The notes: generated from the letters alone by a model not told the origin. Numbered from the stretch's first letter, positions 18,243 through 29,508 are shown. The stretch: 64,000 nucleotides of DNA from Ochrobactrum sp. RH2CCR150 (GCA_014138095.1 JACGXE010000018.1:1-64000), one strand, 5' to 3'. A program made the numbers and translations.

Positions 18243-19139
18243 ATGTCGCAGACACTGAAGCAATTATCTTATATTTGCGCCGTACGTGAACTTGGCAGCT
18301 TTGCAAAGGCTGCGCAGAAAATGAACATTTCACAATCATCGGTGCTGGCAGCTGTCGATGCCGCAGAAGAAGAATTCGGATTTCAGATTTTTTCGCGGCA
18401 GAAAGGCCGAGGTGTCATTGTCACGCCGGCGGGCGACAAGTTCATCGCCGCGGCACAACGCTTGCTCAGTGCAGAAAGCGAGTTCAACCGTGAAGTTCAA
18501 TCTGAAAGTCTAACCCGGGGAGAGCTCCGGCTTGGATTGTACCAGCCCTTCAGCTCGATCCTCATAGTGGATGTTCTAACGCGCTTGCGAGCGGAACTGA
18601 CAGACATCTCCATCGAGCTCTTCGAAGCTGACCAGCCAAGCCTTAAGCGGATGCTCGATAAGGGCGAAGTCGATATTATTCTGGTCTATGATCTGGGACC
18701 GGATTTCAATGGAACCATCGAGCAAATTGGCCGCTCAACTCCGCACGCGATTGTACCAATCACACATCCACTAGCGCGTAAACAATCGATCAGTATTGAT
18801 GAAATAGTGAATTATCCGGTGATGCTGCTCAACATGCCAATAACAGTGACTTATAATATGATGATGTTTGATTTTGCAAAAAAGCGCCCAAACTTTGTAT
18901 TTAAAAGTCAGAACTATGATACTATCATCCGGGCGGTTTCAGCCGGATTTGGCGTTGCAGTTCTTAATCTTTGGCCGCGCGAACCGCTTTCGATCGAAGC
19001 CCAAACGCTAAGAATTCCAATTATAGAAAAGTTACCGGGTGCCAATATTATTACGGTAGATCATTATGGCGATATGCGGCCAAAGTCGGTCGAAATATTT
19101 CTCAAGGTTCTCAAGCAGTATTTTATCGACGTCTTCTAG
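18243..19139 (+). CDS. LysR-family regulator next to the P450 operon
   Basis: A 298-residue LTTR. The N-terminal helix-turn-helix is FAKAAQKMNISQSSVLAAV (about residues 20-38), and a two-lobed effector domain follows from about residue 90. The gene is divergent from the P450 operon, so it probably regulates P450, ferredoxin and reductase in response to the aromatic substrate. Start ATG at 18243. Confidence 0.87.
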   Translation: MSQTLKQLSYICAVRELGSFAKAAQKMNISQSSVLAAVDAAEEEFGFQIFSRQKGRGVIVTPAGDKFIAAAQRLLSAESEFNREVQSESLTRGELRLGLYQPFSSILIVDVLTRLRAELTDISIELFEADQPSLKRMLDKGEVDIILVYDLGPDFNGTIEQIGRSTPHAIVPITHPLARKQSISIDEIVNYPVMLLNMPITVTYNMMMFDFAKKRPNFVFKSQNYDTIIRAVSAGFGVAVLNLWPREPLSIEAQTLRIPIIEKLPGANIITVDHYGDMRPKSVEIFLKVLKQYFIDVF

Positions 19140-19325
19140 ATATGAGTCCCAAATAATATCGGCATGCAGACATGCGATAACAGGCCATTTTGGGGAGATG
19201 CAGCAGTTTTCCCGTGTGCCCTAAATAGCCCTACCGTCGCAACTGAAGCCTATCAGCTCTTTCTAGATTGTTGAGCAACAACATGAATCAACGATGCTGA
19301 TCAAAGGCGAGGTCTTATTTCTACA

Positions 19326-19340
19326 GATTGCCAGTCAAGA
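19326..19340 (+). repeat. Dispersed intergenic motif, copy B
   Basis: Exact GATTGCCAGTCAAGA between the convergent LysR and binding-protein genes, in the same orientation as the other four copies. Confidence 0.75.
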
Positions 19341-19432
19341 TTCTATGTCTTCGCCCGGTGAGGTGTGAAATTATCATTGATCTTAAAACAAACTCAACAG
19401 CGCGAATCCAGGTCCAAAAGCGCAATGGGGCC

Positions 19433-19466
19433 CGCACCATCCAGGTGAATAGTGGTGAATGGTGCG
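19433..19466 (-). terminator. Terminator-like hairpin after the dgd/mutase operon
   Basis: CGCACCAT (19433-19440) pairs perfectly with ATGGTGCG (19459-19466) around an 18-base loop, 44 bases past the stop of the last gene of the minus-strand operon. Confidence 0.4.
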
Positions 19467-19510
19467 AAAGAGAACTCAAGTATTGACCTCAACACAGAAG
19501 GCGACTTGAA

Positions 19511-20629
19511 CTATTTTTCCCCATAACTTGGCTTGCCGTTCTCGCCTTTCGTCCACTCATAGACAACATAGTCCGGCCGGGTAATGTCACCTTTTGCATC
19601 ATAACTGATCTGGCCGATCACTGTTGGCCAGGCTCCGCCCGATTTGATTGTCTCGGCCACTTTTTGCGCATCGTCGGCAGAGCCAAGTTTTTCGATGGCC
19701 TGTGTGATGATCTGCATCGCGGCATAGGAATAAAGCGTATAGGCTTCCGGCTCGAAGCCCTGCGCGCGGTACTTCTCAACGAGTTCTTTCGCCGCCGGAT
19801 TCTTGCGCGGATCGGGCGCGAATGTGTTCAATGTGCCGATGACCGCATCGCCTGCGATGGAGGCAAGCTCATTGGAGACCATGCCGTCGCCGGAAAAAAG
19901 CGTAGCCTTCAGCCCCTGATCGGCAGACTGGCGCATGATCAGCCCGGCTTCCGTATGGAGACCGCCGAAATAGATCAGCGAAACGCCCGACTCTTTCATC
20001 TTGCTGATGAGTGCTGAGAAGTCTTTATCACCCTGATTAATGCCCTCATAGAGCACTTCCTTGACGCCAGCGTCGTTCAGCACCTTCTTGGCGACATCGA
20101 CCAACCCGACCCCGTAAGGCGTCTTGTCATGAACGATGGCGATTTTGGCGTCCTTGAAATGCTCGACGATATAGTCGCCGGCCACTTTGCCCTGCTGGTC
20201 ATCGCGGCCGCAGGTGCGGAACGTGTTCCAAAGATCGCGTTCGGTATATTGTGGATTGGTGGACGCTGGTGAGAATTCCAGCACACCGTTTTCTGCATAG
20301 ACTTCTGACGCAGGAATAGAAACGCCCGAATTATAGTGACCGATGACGTATTTCACGCCATCAGCAGCGAATTTGTTGGCGACCGAAATCCCTTGCTTTG
20401 GATCGGAAACGTCATCGCCGATCTCAACCTTGATTTTCTGGCCAAGTATACCGCCTTTTGCGTTGATATCGTTCGCCGCCTGTTCCGCGCCTTTTTGAAA
20501 CTGGGCACCGAATGCAGCATTGGGGCCGGTGATTGGGCCAGCCACGCCAACCACGATATCGGCGGAGGCAACGCCGGCCAGAGAAAGTACGACTGACAAA
20601 CTGATTGCCGGAAGCAGTATCCGTTTCAT
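19511..20629 (-). CDS. LIV-type periplasmic substrate-binding protein (orphan)
   Basis: Periplasmic receptor of 372 residues. The signal peptide MKRILLPAISLSVVLSLA ends at VASA before DIVVGVAGPITG. The mature part keeps typical LivJ/LivK features, such as HYNSGVSIPASEVYAE in the ligand cleft. The open frame extends upstream, but the ATG at 20629 begins the signal peptide. It is the last gene of the dgdA/mutase operon, 106 bases after the ligase, and no permease or ATPase is encoded in that operon. It must dock to a LIV permease encoded elsewhere, possibly one of the two in this window. Its ligand is presumably the amino or hydroxy acid degraded by the operon. Confidence 0.87.
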   Translation of the reverse strand: MKRILLPAISLSVVLSLAGVASADIVVGVAGPITGPNAAFGAQFQKGAEQAANDINAKGGILGQKIKVEIGDDVSDPKQGISVANKFAADGVKYVIGHYNSGVSIPASEVYAENGVLEFSPASTNPQYTERDLWNTFRTCGRDDQQGKVAGDYIVEHFKDAKIAIVHDKTPYGVGLVDVAKKVLNDAGVKEVLYEGINQGDKDFSALISKMKESGVSLIYFGGLHTEAGLIMRQSADQGLKATLFSGDGMVSNELASIAGDAVIGTLNTFAPDPRKNPAAKELVEKYRAQGFEPEAYTLYSYAAMQIITQAIEKLGSADDAQKVAETIKSGGAWPTVIGQISYDAKGDITRPDYVVYEWTKGENGKPSYGEK

Positions 20630-20735
20630 GAAAGTCTCCCATTTTATTCGCGGGCATAAACTGTGTCCCTGCCTACGCTGCCCACATGCGTAGATTTCCC
20701 TTGTTTTCAGGACCTCTTGGGCCGGGTGACGCGCG

Positions 20736-22370
20736 TTAGCGTGTCCCACGGTCAAATGCTTCCGCAGTCACTCCCCTCTTTTTTAGTTCGCTGCGGGCAA
20801 TCTTTTCCGTTGGGGTCCGCGGCAGCGGACCTTCGGTAAACTCGATGTAACGCGGGGTCATATGACGTGGCGCCTGAGCGCGAAAATGCTCCACCAAGTC
20901 AGCTGGTGTCAGTGCAGATCCCGGTCGGCGCATGGCCACCAGCATGATGTCTTCTTCGGTGAACTCTGAGGGCACCCCAAATGCAGCACTCTCGACAATG
21001 TCGGTATGCGCTTCGGCAATTGTCTCGACCTCAAAAGCGGAGATATTTTCCCCACGTCGCCGAATTGCTTCGTTCAGCCTATGCTTGAAATAGAACCAGC
21101 CATCCTCATCCTGATAGCCGGCATCACCGGAGTGGTACCAGAGATTGCGCAGCGTCTGGACGGTTCTGGCTTCGGCCCGATAGTAGCCGGAAAACATGTA
21201 CCAGTTCTTTTTCGGGCGTGAGACGATTTCCCCAACCGCGCCGGCTGCAACGGGTCGGTCGTGCTTATCAACGATTGCCACTTCCCAGTCGGGATGAGGT
21301 TTTCCGCATGATCCGTCGCGCGTTGTGCCAGGTGTATCGAGCGTCACGAAGCTGGTTTCGGTTTGGCCGTAGCCGGTGACGAGTTTCATGGCGTAGCGGC
21401 GCTCAAACGCGGCTTTATCAGGAACCATTGGAATACACTGACAGACCCGAAGAGGATTATTGCCATCGCCCGCCTTTGGTTCTGCCCGGGCGAGAATGAC
21501 ACCCATGGCACCGAGCAGGTTCGTGGCTGTCGCCCCGCTGGTGCGTACCTGTTCCCAGAAACGCGATGCGCTGAAACTTTCGACCAGAGTGGTTTGCGTT
21601 CCAAAGATGAGCGGAAGATAGACCCCAAACATCTGCGCGTCGGTATGGAAAAGAGGCAACGTACAGAAATAGCTGTCGGCTGCTGTGTAGCCGAGATTGA
21701 GGGCCATCGCCATGGTCCAGCAATAGCAATGATGATGCGACATCAAAACGCCTTTAGCAGGGCCGGTCGTACCAGACGTATAGAGGATCGCCATTGGATC
21801 AGAATAGTGAGTATCAACCGTGTCGAACTCATCCGGTTGGGTCATGCATTCGTCGAAAGTGACGATTTGCTCGATGGTCAAACCGGCTGCTCGCGCGGCA
21901 GTGGCAGTCGTATCGATCAGGACGAGCGTTTCGATAAGCGGTAACTGGTCCTGAATATTGGCAAGGTCGCTCAGCCTTTTCGCATCGGCAACCAGCACTT
22001 TCGCGCCGCAATTGTTCAGATTGTGGCTTAAAAGCTCGCCCTTAAGGTCTGGATTGTTCGGGGCTTCGATAGCACCCAGTTTTGCAACGGCAAACCAGAT
22101 CGCGACAAATTCAAAACAATTGGGCAGCAAAAGTGCCACGCGGTCCGATCTTTCGACGCCAAGAGCGCGCAGGCCGTTGGCGAGCCGGTTCGAAATGTGG
22201 TGCATATCCCGGAAGCTGGCTTTGCGACCACAGACGTCGATAAAGGGCCTGTCGCCCAGCATCTCTGCCTGATGCGCAAGAATTTTGGGCAGTACCCGCA
22301 TCTCGATAGCACTATCGCTCTGTCCAGGAATGACCGTTTGCAGGGGGATTTGATCCATCGCCAACCCCAT
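20736..22370 (-). CDS. AMP-forming acyl-CoA ligase
   Basis: ANL-superfamily acyl-CoA synthetase of 544 residues: carboxylate + ATP + CoA to acyl-CoA + AMP + PPi. Motifs seen are the phosphate loop YTSGTTGPAKG, GYGQTE in the adenylation core, WYHSGDAGYQDEDG, and the C-terminal GENISAFEVE and PRTPTEKIAR with the catalytic Lys. It resembles the CaiC-like branch. I choose the ATG at 22370, four bases after the enoyl-CoA hydratase stop; ATG at 22358 is an alternative with a better GGGG ribosome site. Within this operon it would supply the acyl-CoA for the B12 mutase, as the 2-hydroxyisobutyryl-CoA ligase does in other bacteria (inference). Confidence 0.85.
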   Translation of the reverse strand: MGLAMDQIPLQTVIPGQSDSAIEMRVLPKILAHQAEMLGDRPFIDVCGRKASFRDMHHISNRLANGLRALGVERSDRVALLLPNCFEFVAIWFAVAKLGAIEAPNNPDLKGELLSHNLNNCGAKVLVADAKRLSDLANIQDQLPLIETLVLIDTTATAARAAGLTIEQIVTFDECMTQPDEFDTVDTHYSDPMAILYTSGTTGPAKGVLMSHHHCYCWTMAMALNLGYTAADSYFCTLPLFHTDAQMFGVYLPLIFGTQTTLVESFSASRFWEQVRTSGATATNLLGAMGVILARAEPKAGDGNNPLRVCQCIPMVPDKAAFERRYAMKLVTGYGQTETSFVTLDTPGTTRDGSCGKPHPDWEVAIVDKHDRPVAAGAVGEIVSRPKKNWYMFSGYYRAEARTVQTLRNLWYHSGDAGYQDEDGWFYFKHRLNEAIRRRGENISAFEVETIAEAHTDIVESAAFGVPSEFTEEDIMLVAMRRPGSALTPADLVEHFRAQAPRHMTPRYIEFTEGPLPRTPTEKIARSELKKRGVTAEAFDRGTR

Positions 22371-22374
22371 CTGC

Positions 22375-23136
22375 TTAATAGTGCTTCGCGCGCATCTGCG
22401 CGTCAGGCGACAGGAAACCGGAGACGGTAGCGCGTGTTTCACGCGCCATGGCCTGTTCAAGCGACGAATGGAAACCTTCGTTAATCGCCTCTTTGATTGC
22501 TGCAACTGATGCTGCCGGACGGTCAGCTATTTTTAGCGCGAGCGCCCGCGCTTCCTTCAGCAATTCTTCGTCTGGAACGACTTTCCAGGCGATCCCTACT
22601 TGAAGCGCCTTGGCGGCATCGTGACGCTCGCCCAGAATGATGAGTTCCTTCGCAGCCTGCGGACCAATGTGTTTGGTCAGCAAGGCGGTGACGCCGCCGG
22701 TGACAAAGAACCCGTAGGTGACTTCGGGAAAGAACCAGCGTGCTGTTTTGGCAAATATCCGGAAATCGCAATTGATAGCCCATTCGAGCGCGCCGCCGAC
22801 GCACCAGCCATGAATGGCGGCGATGATGATCTTTTTTGATCCCATGATCTTCAAAGTGATCGCCTGAATGGATTCAACCCATGCCTGCGCCGCATCAGCC
22901 GACGTGGTCTGATTATCGAGATCCTGCAGGTCATCGCCTGAGCAGAATGCGCGCCCTTCGCCATGCAAAATGATGGCGCGGATATTCTCGTCAGCCTCGA
23001 TTTGATCCAGTACAGCAGAAAGATCATCCACCAAAGCCCGGTTCATGGCGTTCAGCCTGTCAGGTCGGTTGAGCTTGACCCAGGCAATGACGCCATCCAC
23101 ATGAACGACAACAGTATTTCCCATTTTATGTCTCAT
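22375..23136 (-). CDS. Enoyl-CoA hydratase/isomerase family protein
   Basis: Crotonase-fold enzyme of 253 residues. The oxyanion-hole segment is FCSGDDL and both catalytic acids of hydratases are present: Glu118 in GGALEWA and Glu138 in FPEVTYG, so true hydration of an enoyl-CoA is possible. Its ATG overlaps the mutase large-subunit stop by four bases (ATGA). In the operon it may interconvert the enoyl- and 3-hydroxyacyl-CoA that arise from the mutase product. Confidence 0.85.
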   Translation of the reverse strand: MRHKMGNTVVVHVDGVIAWVKLNRPDRLNAMNRALVDDLSAVLDQIEADENIRAIILHGEGRAFCSGDDLQDLDNQTTSADAAQAWVESIQAITLKIMGSKKIIIAAIHGWCVGGALEWAINCDFRIFAKTARWFFPEVTYGFFVTGGVTALLTKHIGPQAAKELIILGERHDAAKALQVGIAWKVVPDEELLKEARALALKIADRPAASVAAIKEAINEGFHSSLEQAMARETRATVSGFLSPDAQMRAKHY

Positions 23137-24827
23137 ACGATCATTGGCTCGTCATAAGCGCCCCAGGTGTCGCGCAACGCGCGGCATATCTCGCCGAGCG
23201 ACGCCTTTGCTTTCACGAGTTCTATGGTTTTCGGCAAAAGGTTTGCGTCGTCGGTTTGCGCCTGCGCAACCAGTTCCGCCATCAAGGTCTTGATATGCTC
23301 ATTATCGCGGCTTGCACGCACGGCATTGAGGCGGTCGATCTGAACCTGGGTGCATTCCTCGTCATAGGGATGGATGTCGACATCAGCGCTCGTAGCCGTC
23401 TCATCGACATAACGATTGACGCCGACGGAAACCTTTTCACCAGTTTCGATCTTCTTGAATGTCGCATAGGCGGAATCGGCCAGCTGTTGCTGAAACCAGC
23501 CTTCCTCGACAAGCTTGATTGCGCCGCCGCGCTCGTCAACCTTGTTCAGGACCTTCCAGATTTCCTCTTCCATATCGTGCGTCAGGCGCTCAACGAAAAA
23601 GGAACCGCCAAGAGGATCAACCACAGACGTTACATTGATTTCGTCACGAATAATCTGCTGGGTGCGGATGGCGAGTTTCATGGCTTCTTCGGTCGGAATA
23701 GCAAAAGCTTCATCCAGCCCGTTGGTGTGCATGCTCTGACATCCACCCAGAACGGCACCGAGTGCCTGAATTGCCGTGCGCACCAGATTGTTCTGGTGCT
23801 CGACTTTGGTCAGGCTCATGGCAGCGGTCTGCACATGCACACGCAACCGCATCGACTCCGCTTTCTTCGCGCCGAAACGTTCAGCCATCAGTTTGGCATA
23901 GACCCGTCTTGCGGCCCGGAACTTGCAGATTTGTTCGAAGAAGTCCTGTTGGCTGATGAAGAAGAAAGAGAGACGCGGCGCGAAGTCGTCGATGTCCATG
24001 CCGGCGGCAATCACCTCTTCGCAATAGGCTGTGGTGAAGGCCATGATGAAGGCGATCTCCTGGATCGCATTGCCGCCGACGTCGGAAAGGTGGTAGCCGC
24101 TGAGACTGATCGGATTGAGCTTCGGCGTGGCCTTGGCGCTATACATGATCAGGTCACGCAGCAGCCGCACAGCGGGGCGAACCGGATAAATCCATTCTTT
24201 CTGCGCGACATATTCCTTCAGCGGATCAGCCTGCAAAGTGCCTGCAAGCTTCGTCAGATCGTAGCCACGGCTTTCGGCAACGGCCACATACATGGCATAG
24301 ATGACCCAGGCCGATGGATTGATCGTGAGGGATACTGAGATTTGTTCGAGATCGATCCCGTCGAACAGGCGATCGACATCATCGATCGTATCAATGGCAA
24401 CACCGCATCGGCCTACTTCGCCAAATGCCATCGGATCGTCTGAATCAAGACCGAGCAGCGTGGGTAGATCGAAATCGGTGGAGAGGCCGGTCTGTCCGGT
24501 CTGAACCATGTATTTGTAGCGTTGATTGGTGGCTTCCGGATTTCCAAACCCGGCAACCTGCCGGATTGTCCAGGGACGTCCCCGATACATGGTTGGATAG
24601 GGTCCACGCGTGAAAGGATAGGCTCCGGGAAAGCCGAGCGCATCGGCAGGGATATCGGCGACATCTGCCGCCGTATAGACACGCTTCAGCGGAATGCCGC
24701 ATTCGGTTTCGTATTCGGCTTTCTCTTCGGGACGATTGGCGAGTATGGCGGCAAGTTCATTGGCTTCCCATGTGGCCTGCGCCGCACTGATGTTCCCGAT
24801 TGCTTCTTCCCGATATAGTTTTGTCAT
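23133..24827 (-). CDS. B12-dependent acyl-CoA mutase large subunit, 2-hydroxyisobutyryl-CoA mutase-like
   Basis: TIM-barrel substrate-binding subunit of 564 residues; the cobalamin domain is encoded separately. Automated annotation would say methylmalonyl-CoA mutase, but the residue that is Tyr89 there is Val91 here (TIRQVAGF), Asp118 lies in STDFDLP, and the carboxylate-binding Arg207 is replaced by Gln209 (VAQKEWIYP). Known 2-hydroxyisobutyryl-CoA mutase (HcmA) has Ile90, Asp117 and Gln208, so this enzyme belongs to the hydroxyacyl-CoA type with Ile changed to Val. The likely reaction is 1,2-rearrangement of a tertiary or secondary acyl-CoA with a polar alpha or beta group. ATGA overlaps on both sides tie it to the GTPase and hydratase genes. 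Confidence 0.88.
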   Translation of the reverse strand: MTKLYREEAIGNISAAQATWEANELAAILANRPEEKAEYETECGIPLKRVYTAADVADIPADALGFPGAYPFTRGPYPTMYRGRPWTIRQVAGFGNPEATNQRYKYMVQTGQTGLSTDFDLPTLLGLDSDDPMAFGEVGRCGVAIDTIDDVDRLFDGIDLEQISVSLTINPSAWVIYAMYVAVAESRGYDLTKLAGTLQADPLKEYVAQKEWIYPVRPAVRLLRDLIMYSAKATPKLNPISLSGYHLSDVGGNAIQEIAFIMAFTTAYCEEVIAAGMDIDDFAPRLSFFFISQQDFFEQICKFRAARRVYAKLMAERFGAKKAESMRLRVHVQTAAMSLTKVEHQNNLVRTAIQALGAVLGGCQSMHTNGLDEAFAIPTEEAMKLAIRTQQIIRDEINVTSVVDPLGGSFFVERLTHDMEEEIWKVLNKVDERGGAIKLVEEGWFQQQLADSAYATFKKIETGEKVSVGVNRYVDETATSADVDIHPYDEECTQVQIDRLNAVRASRDNEHIKTLMAELVAQAQTDDANLLPKTIELVKAKASLGEICRALRDTWGAYDEPMIV

Positions 24828-25815
24828 TTCAAAGCCTCTCTACGGCTGAGAAGAGTGCGTGCCGCCGTCTCCGGATCGTCTCGCCGCTCCAACACCGATT
24901 GCAGCAGGTTTTCGATCTCGGTTGCGCCAGTTACGAAACGCTTGTGAAACAAGCGACGCGCGGCACCCAATATTCGTGTCATGCAGATTTTTCGTTGGCG
25001 GGCCGCAAGCTCGCCAGTGTTATTGAGATGAATCCAGTGCTGCTGGATCAGTTCTTTGAGATTGCTCACCTTGTCGCCTGTAACCGGGCTGACCGCGAAA
25101 ACTGGAACAGTCCAGGATGTCTGTTCCGCCGGTCCCCCTAGGGTCATCATGGCTTTCAGTGCCGCAAGTGTCGCGGCTGCCTCCGGCTTGTCCGCCTTGC
25201 TGACTGTATGGATATCGGCAATTTCCAGAATGCCTGCCTTGATCGCCTGAACATCGTCACCAAGACCTGGTGCGGAAAGCACCACAACCGTGTGCGCCGC
25301 AGAAACGACTTCAACTTCATCTTGGCCGACACCAACGGTTTCGATAATGATCGGTGAATAGCCTGCGGCATCGAGCACATCGACAGCCTGTAAGGTGGCG
25401 GGTGCAAGCCCCCCCAGATGGCCGCGTGTCGCCATGCTGCGGACGAATGCGTTGTTCGCCTGAGCATTGTCGCTCATGCGCACGCGGTCACCAAGGATCG
25501 CACCGCCGGAATAGGGACTGCTGGGGTCTACTGCAACCACGCCGACCTTGTGACCGTCAGCGGCAAATGCCTTTATGAGTGCCGAAACGAGTGTCGATTT
25601 TCCAGCACCCGGTACACCGGTGATGCCAATGATATGAGCCTTACCCGCATGCCGGTAGATATCCGCCAATGCAGTACTTGCTTCGGCAATTCCTGTCTCG
25701 GCCCGCGAAATCATCCGGGCGATAGCCAGAATGTCTCCGGCAAGCACATCGGCGACGAATTCCTGCGATGGTCTGTAGGTGGCTTTCGTCCGTGTGGTGG
25801 CTTGAGCGACTGCTG

Positions 25816-25819
<4 letters not shown>
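24824..25819 (-). CDS. MeaB/MeaH-type G-protein chaperone of the mutase
   Basis: A 331-residue SIMIBI-class GTPase that loads and protects the cobalamin of acyl-CoA mutases. The P-loop is GVPGAGKST, the switch segments are [19 protein letters not shown] and [12 protein letters not shown], and the base-recognition motif is SKAD, a variant of NKxD. It lies between the two mutase subunit genes with four-base ATGA overlaps on both sides, so it is dedicated to this mutase, like MeaH in 2-hydroxyisobutyryl-CoA mutase loci. Confidence 0.88.
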
Positions 25820-27608
<1,789 letters not shown>

Positions 27609-27645
27609 TCAACAACCATTGCAGCTGGATAGTTCCAAGTAAATT

Positions 27646-27670
27646 TGATAATCATGGCTTTGAGTTATCA
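27646..27670. promoter_or_regulatory. Candidate DgdR operator
   Basis: Inverted repeat TGATAA (27646-27651) and TTATCA (27665-27670), 13 bases apart, in the 94-base gap between dgdA and the divergent LysR gene. Spacing and position fit a LysR recognition site that overlaps the regulator's own promoter. Confidence 0.4.
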
Positions 27671-27681
27671 GGAAAATTGAT

Positions 27682-28542
27682 ATGCAGGCATCCTTAGACC
27701 CCCGCTTGTTGCAGACATTTGTTCGCGCCGCACAAACCGGCTCGCTCAGCACGGCAGCGCTGCAGGTCGGGCGAACGCAATCGGCTGTGACCATGCAAAT
27801 GCAGCGGCTTGAAGAGGCGCTTGGGCAAACGCTTATGCATCGCAGCGGAAGCGGTGTTCGGCTCACGAGCGCGGGCGAAAAATTTCTCACCTATGCCGAG
27901 CGTATCTTGAAAGCACATGATGAAGCGCTTGCAGCTTTCTCAGATCGCGGTCTTAAGGGGTCCATCGTCTTTGGCTGCCCGGAAGACTATCTTCTGGCTT
28001 TCTTTCCTAAGATATTCAGGAGCTTTGGCACCAACCACGGCAATGTTGATATCAAGGTCGTCGCCGCGCCCACGGTCGAATTGCGTGGCCTGTTGCACTC
28101 GGGTCAGGTTGACCTAGCTTTAGTCTCGACCCTCAACCCGAACGACGCCAGCGATGTCATCCGAACGGAGGCAATGGTCTGGGTCGGCGCGAAGGCAACA
28201 CTGGAAGAACACGAGTTTGGCGACAGGATACCGCTCGCATTGCCTGCTTCCAATGCGATGGATCACCGGGCGGCCTGTGAAGCCATGACCAAAGCCGGGC
28301 TGCAACATAGCATCTCTTACGCTAGTAACAGCATTGCCGGCCTGATCGCGGTAGCGCGCTCGGGACTCGCTATCAGCGTGATGACCAAGAACGCGGTGCC
28401 GCCGGATCTCAATGTAATACGAGCGCCCATGCCACCTCTCCCCGTGCTTGGCATGAAACTGACGCTCGCCAATGGTGAACTATCCGCGGCAACCGAGGCC
28501 TTCATGCATCATATCAGTACAAGCCTCAGTACAACTAGTTAA
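27682..28542 (+). CDS. dgdR: LysR-family regulator, probable DgdR
   Basis: A 286-residue LTTR with the N-terminal helix-turn-helix SLSTAALQVGRTQSAVTMQM (about residues 20-39) and an effector-binding domain from about 90. It is divergent from dgdA, the same arrangement as dgdR-dgdA in Burkholderia, where the regulator responds to dialkylglycines. By position it should control the whole dgdA-mutase-ligase operon. Confidence 0.8.
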   Translation: MQASLDPRLLQTFVRAAQTGSLSTAALQVGRTQSAVTMQMQRLEEALGQTLMHRSGSGVRLTSAGEKFLTYAERILKAHDEALAAFSDRGLKGSIVFGCPEDYLLAFFPKIFRSFGTNHGNVDIKVVAAPTVELRGLLHSGQVDLALVSTLNPNDASDVIRTEAMVWVGAKATLEEHEFGDRIPLALPASNAMDHRAACEAMTKAGLQHSISYASNSIAGLIAVARSGLAISVMTKNAVPPDLNVIRAPMPPLPVLGMKLTLANGELSAATEAFMHHISTSLSTTS

Positions 28543-28659
28543 GCGTCCTTATGGACCTACACGAAATCATCTTGCAGATTTCATGATTGCTTTTTGACGC
28601 GACGATTAGGTAGCGTGAATCGCTGACCTTGCCGCGCAAAACGAATTTCAACCGCACCT

Positions 28660-28674
28660 GATTGCCAGTCAACA
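28660..28674 (+). repeat. Dispersed intergenic motif, copy C
   Basis: GATTGCCAGTCAACA, one mismatch from the consensus at position 14, between the convergent LysR and livF genes. A 72-codon minus-strand open frame that overlaps the livF stop runs through it; I do not call that frame a gene. Confidence 0.7.
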
Positions 28675-28788
28675 TTTGGGAAGGCTGCGAGAACTGGCCA
28701 AAAGTATGTGCCTGTGATCACTGAAGTGACACGCACCCGAACTTTTGAACACTTACGATCTTGTTCAATCGAATGGATGTCGATGCTT

Positions 28789-29508
28789 TCATTCGACATG
28801 ACCACCAAGATACAAAGCTCTCATTGCCGGGTCGGCGAGGAGATCGCGAGCAGATGCATGGATTGCCACCTGTCCCAGTGATAACACATAGGCACGGTCG
28901 GCCACGTTGAGCGCCTCAAAAGCGTTCTGCTCAACCATGACGATGCATAAGCCTTGAGTGTCACGAATATAGGCGATAGCGTCGAAAACCTCATGCAACA
29001 TCAGGGGCGACAATCCGGCAGAGGGTTCGTCAAGAAGAAGGATCTCCGGACCAGCCATGAGCGCGCGGGCGAGCGAGAGGATCTGACGCTCGCCGCCGGA
29101 CAGTGCGGACGCCTTGCGATTTTGCTTCGATGCCAATGCTGGGTATTGTGTCATCAGCGCCTCGTAACGCTTTCCCGCGATATCACGATCCAACGCCCGA
29201 GAGCCGAGCCTCAGATTTTCGCCAACGGTCAACGTACCAAAAACATTGTCCGTCTGCGGCACATAGCCCACCCTATGGTGGCGGACTTTGTTGTGAATGG
29301 GAACCGCACTGACATCGCTGCCATGCATTGTCACCACACCAGCCCGGGGCTTCAAATACCCGGCGATAGTCTTCAGCAGTGTGGATTTTCCACAGCCGTT
29401 CGGGCCGAGTATCGTCACGATTTCACGCTGACTGGCCGTAATGGAAATCCCGTTCAGGATATCAGCACCATCGCCATAACCGGCGCGCAAGTCTTGAGCG
29501 TCGATCAT
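28789..29508 (-). CDS. livF: LIV-type ABC transporter ATPase (LivF), second operon
   Basis: ATPase of 239 residues with Walker A GPNGCGKST, signature ALSGGERQI, Walker B ILLLDEPSAGL and a C-terminal YLGGHVE end that is LivF-like. It overlaps livG by four bases (ATGA). It is the last gene of the second LIV-type importer, which lies downstream of the pxpABC/aldehyde dehydrogenase genes on the same strand. Confidence 0.85.
   Translation of the reverse strand: MIDAQDLRAGYGDGADILNGISITASQREIVTILGPNGCGKSTLLKTIAGYLKPRAGVVTMHGSDVSAVPIHNKVRHHRVGYVPQTDNVFGTLTVGENLRLGSRALDRDIAGKRYEALMTQYPALASKQNRKASALSGGERQILSLARALMAGPEILLLDEPSAGLSPLMLHEVFDAIAYIRDTQGLCIVMVEQNAFEALNVADRAYVLSLGQVAIHASARDLLADPAMRALYLGGHVE

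Larger units (their letters stand above)
19140..19510. other. Convergent intergenic region with repeat copy B and a hairpin
   Basis: About 370 bases between the LysR gene and a minus-strand binding-protein gene. It contains the dispersed motif copy B and a terminator-like hairpin at 19433-19466. No gene is supported. Confidence 0.6.

Noticed and set aside
23256-24338. Long open frame antisense to the mutase gene (360 codons)
   Set aside because: It lies wholly inside a well-supported conserved gene on the other strand, has no recognisable domain, and such frames are common opposite high-GC coding sequence.
28581-28799. 72-codon minus-strand frame whose ATG overlaps the second livF stop
   Set aside because: The overlap with the stop looks like coupling, but the protein has no recognised family and the frame contains the dispersed motif copy C. 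The evidence is too weak to call it a gene.
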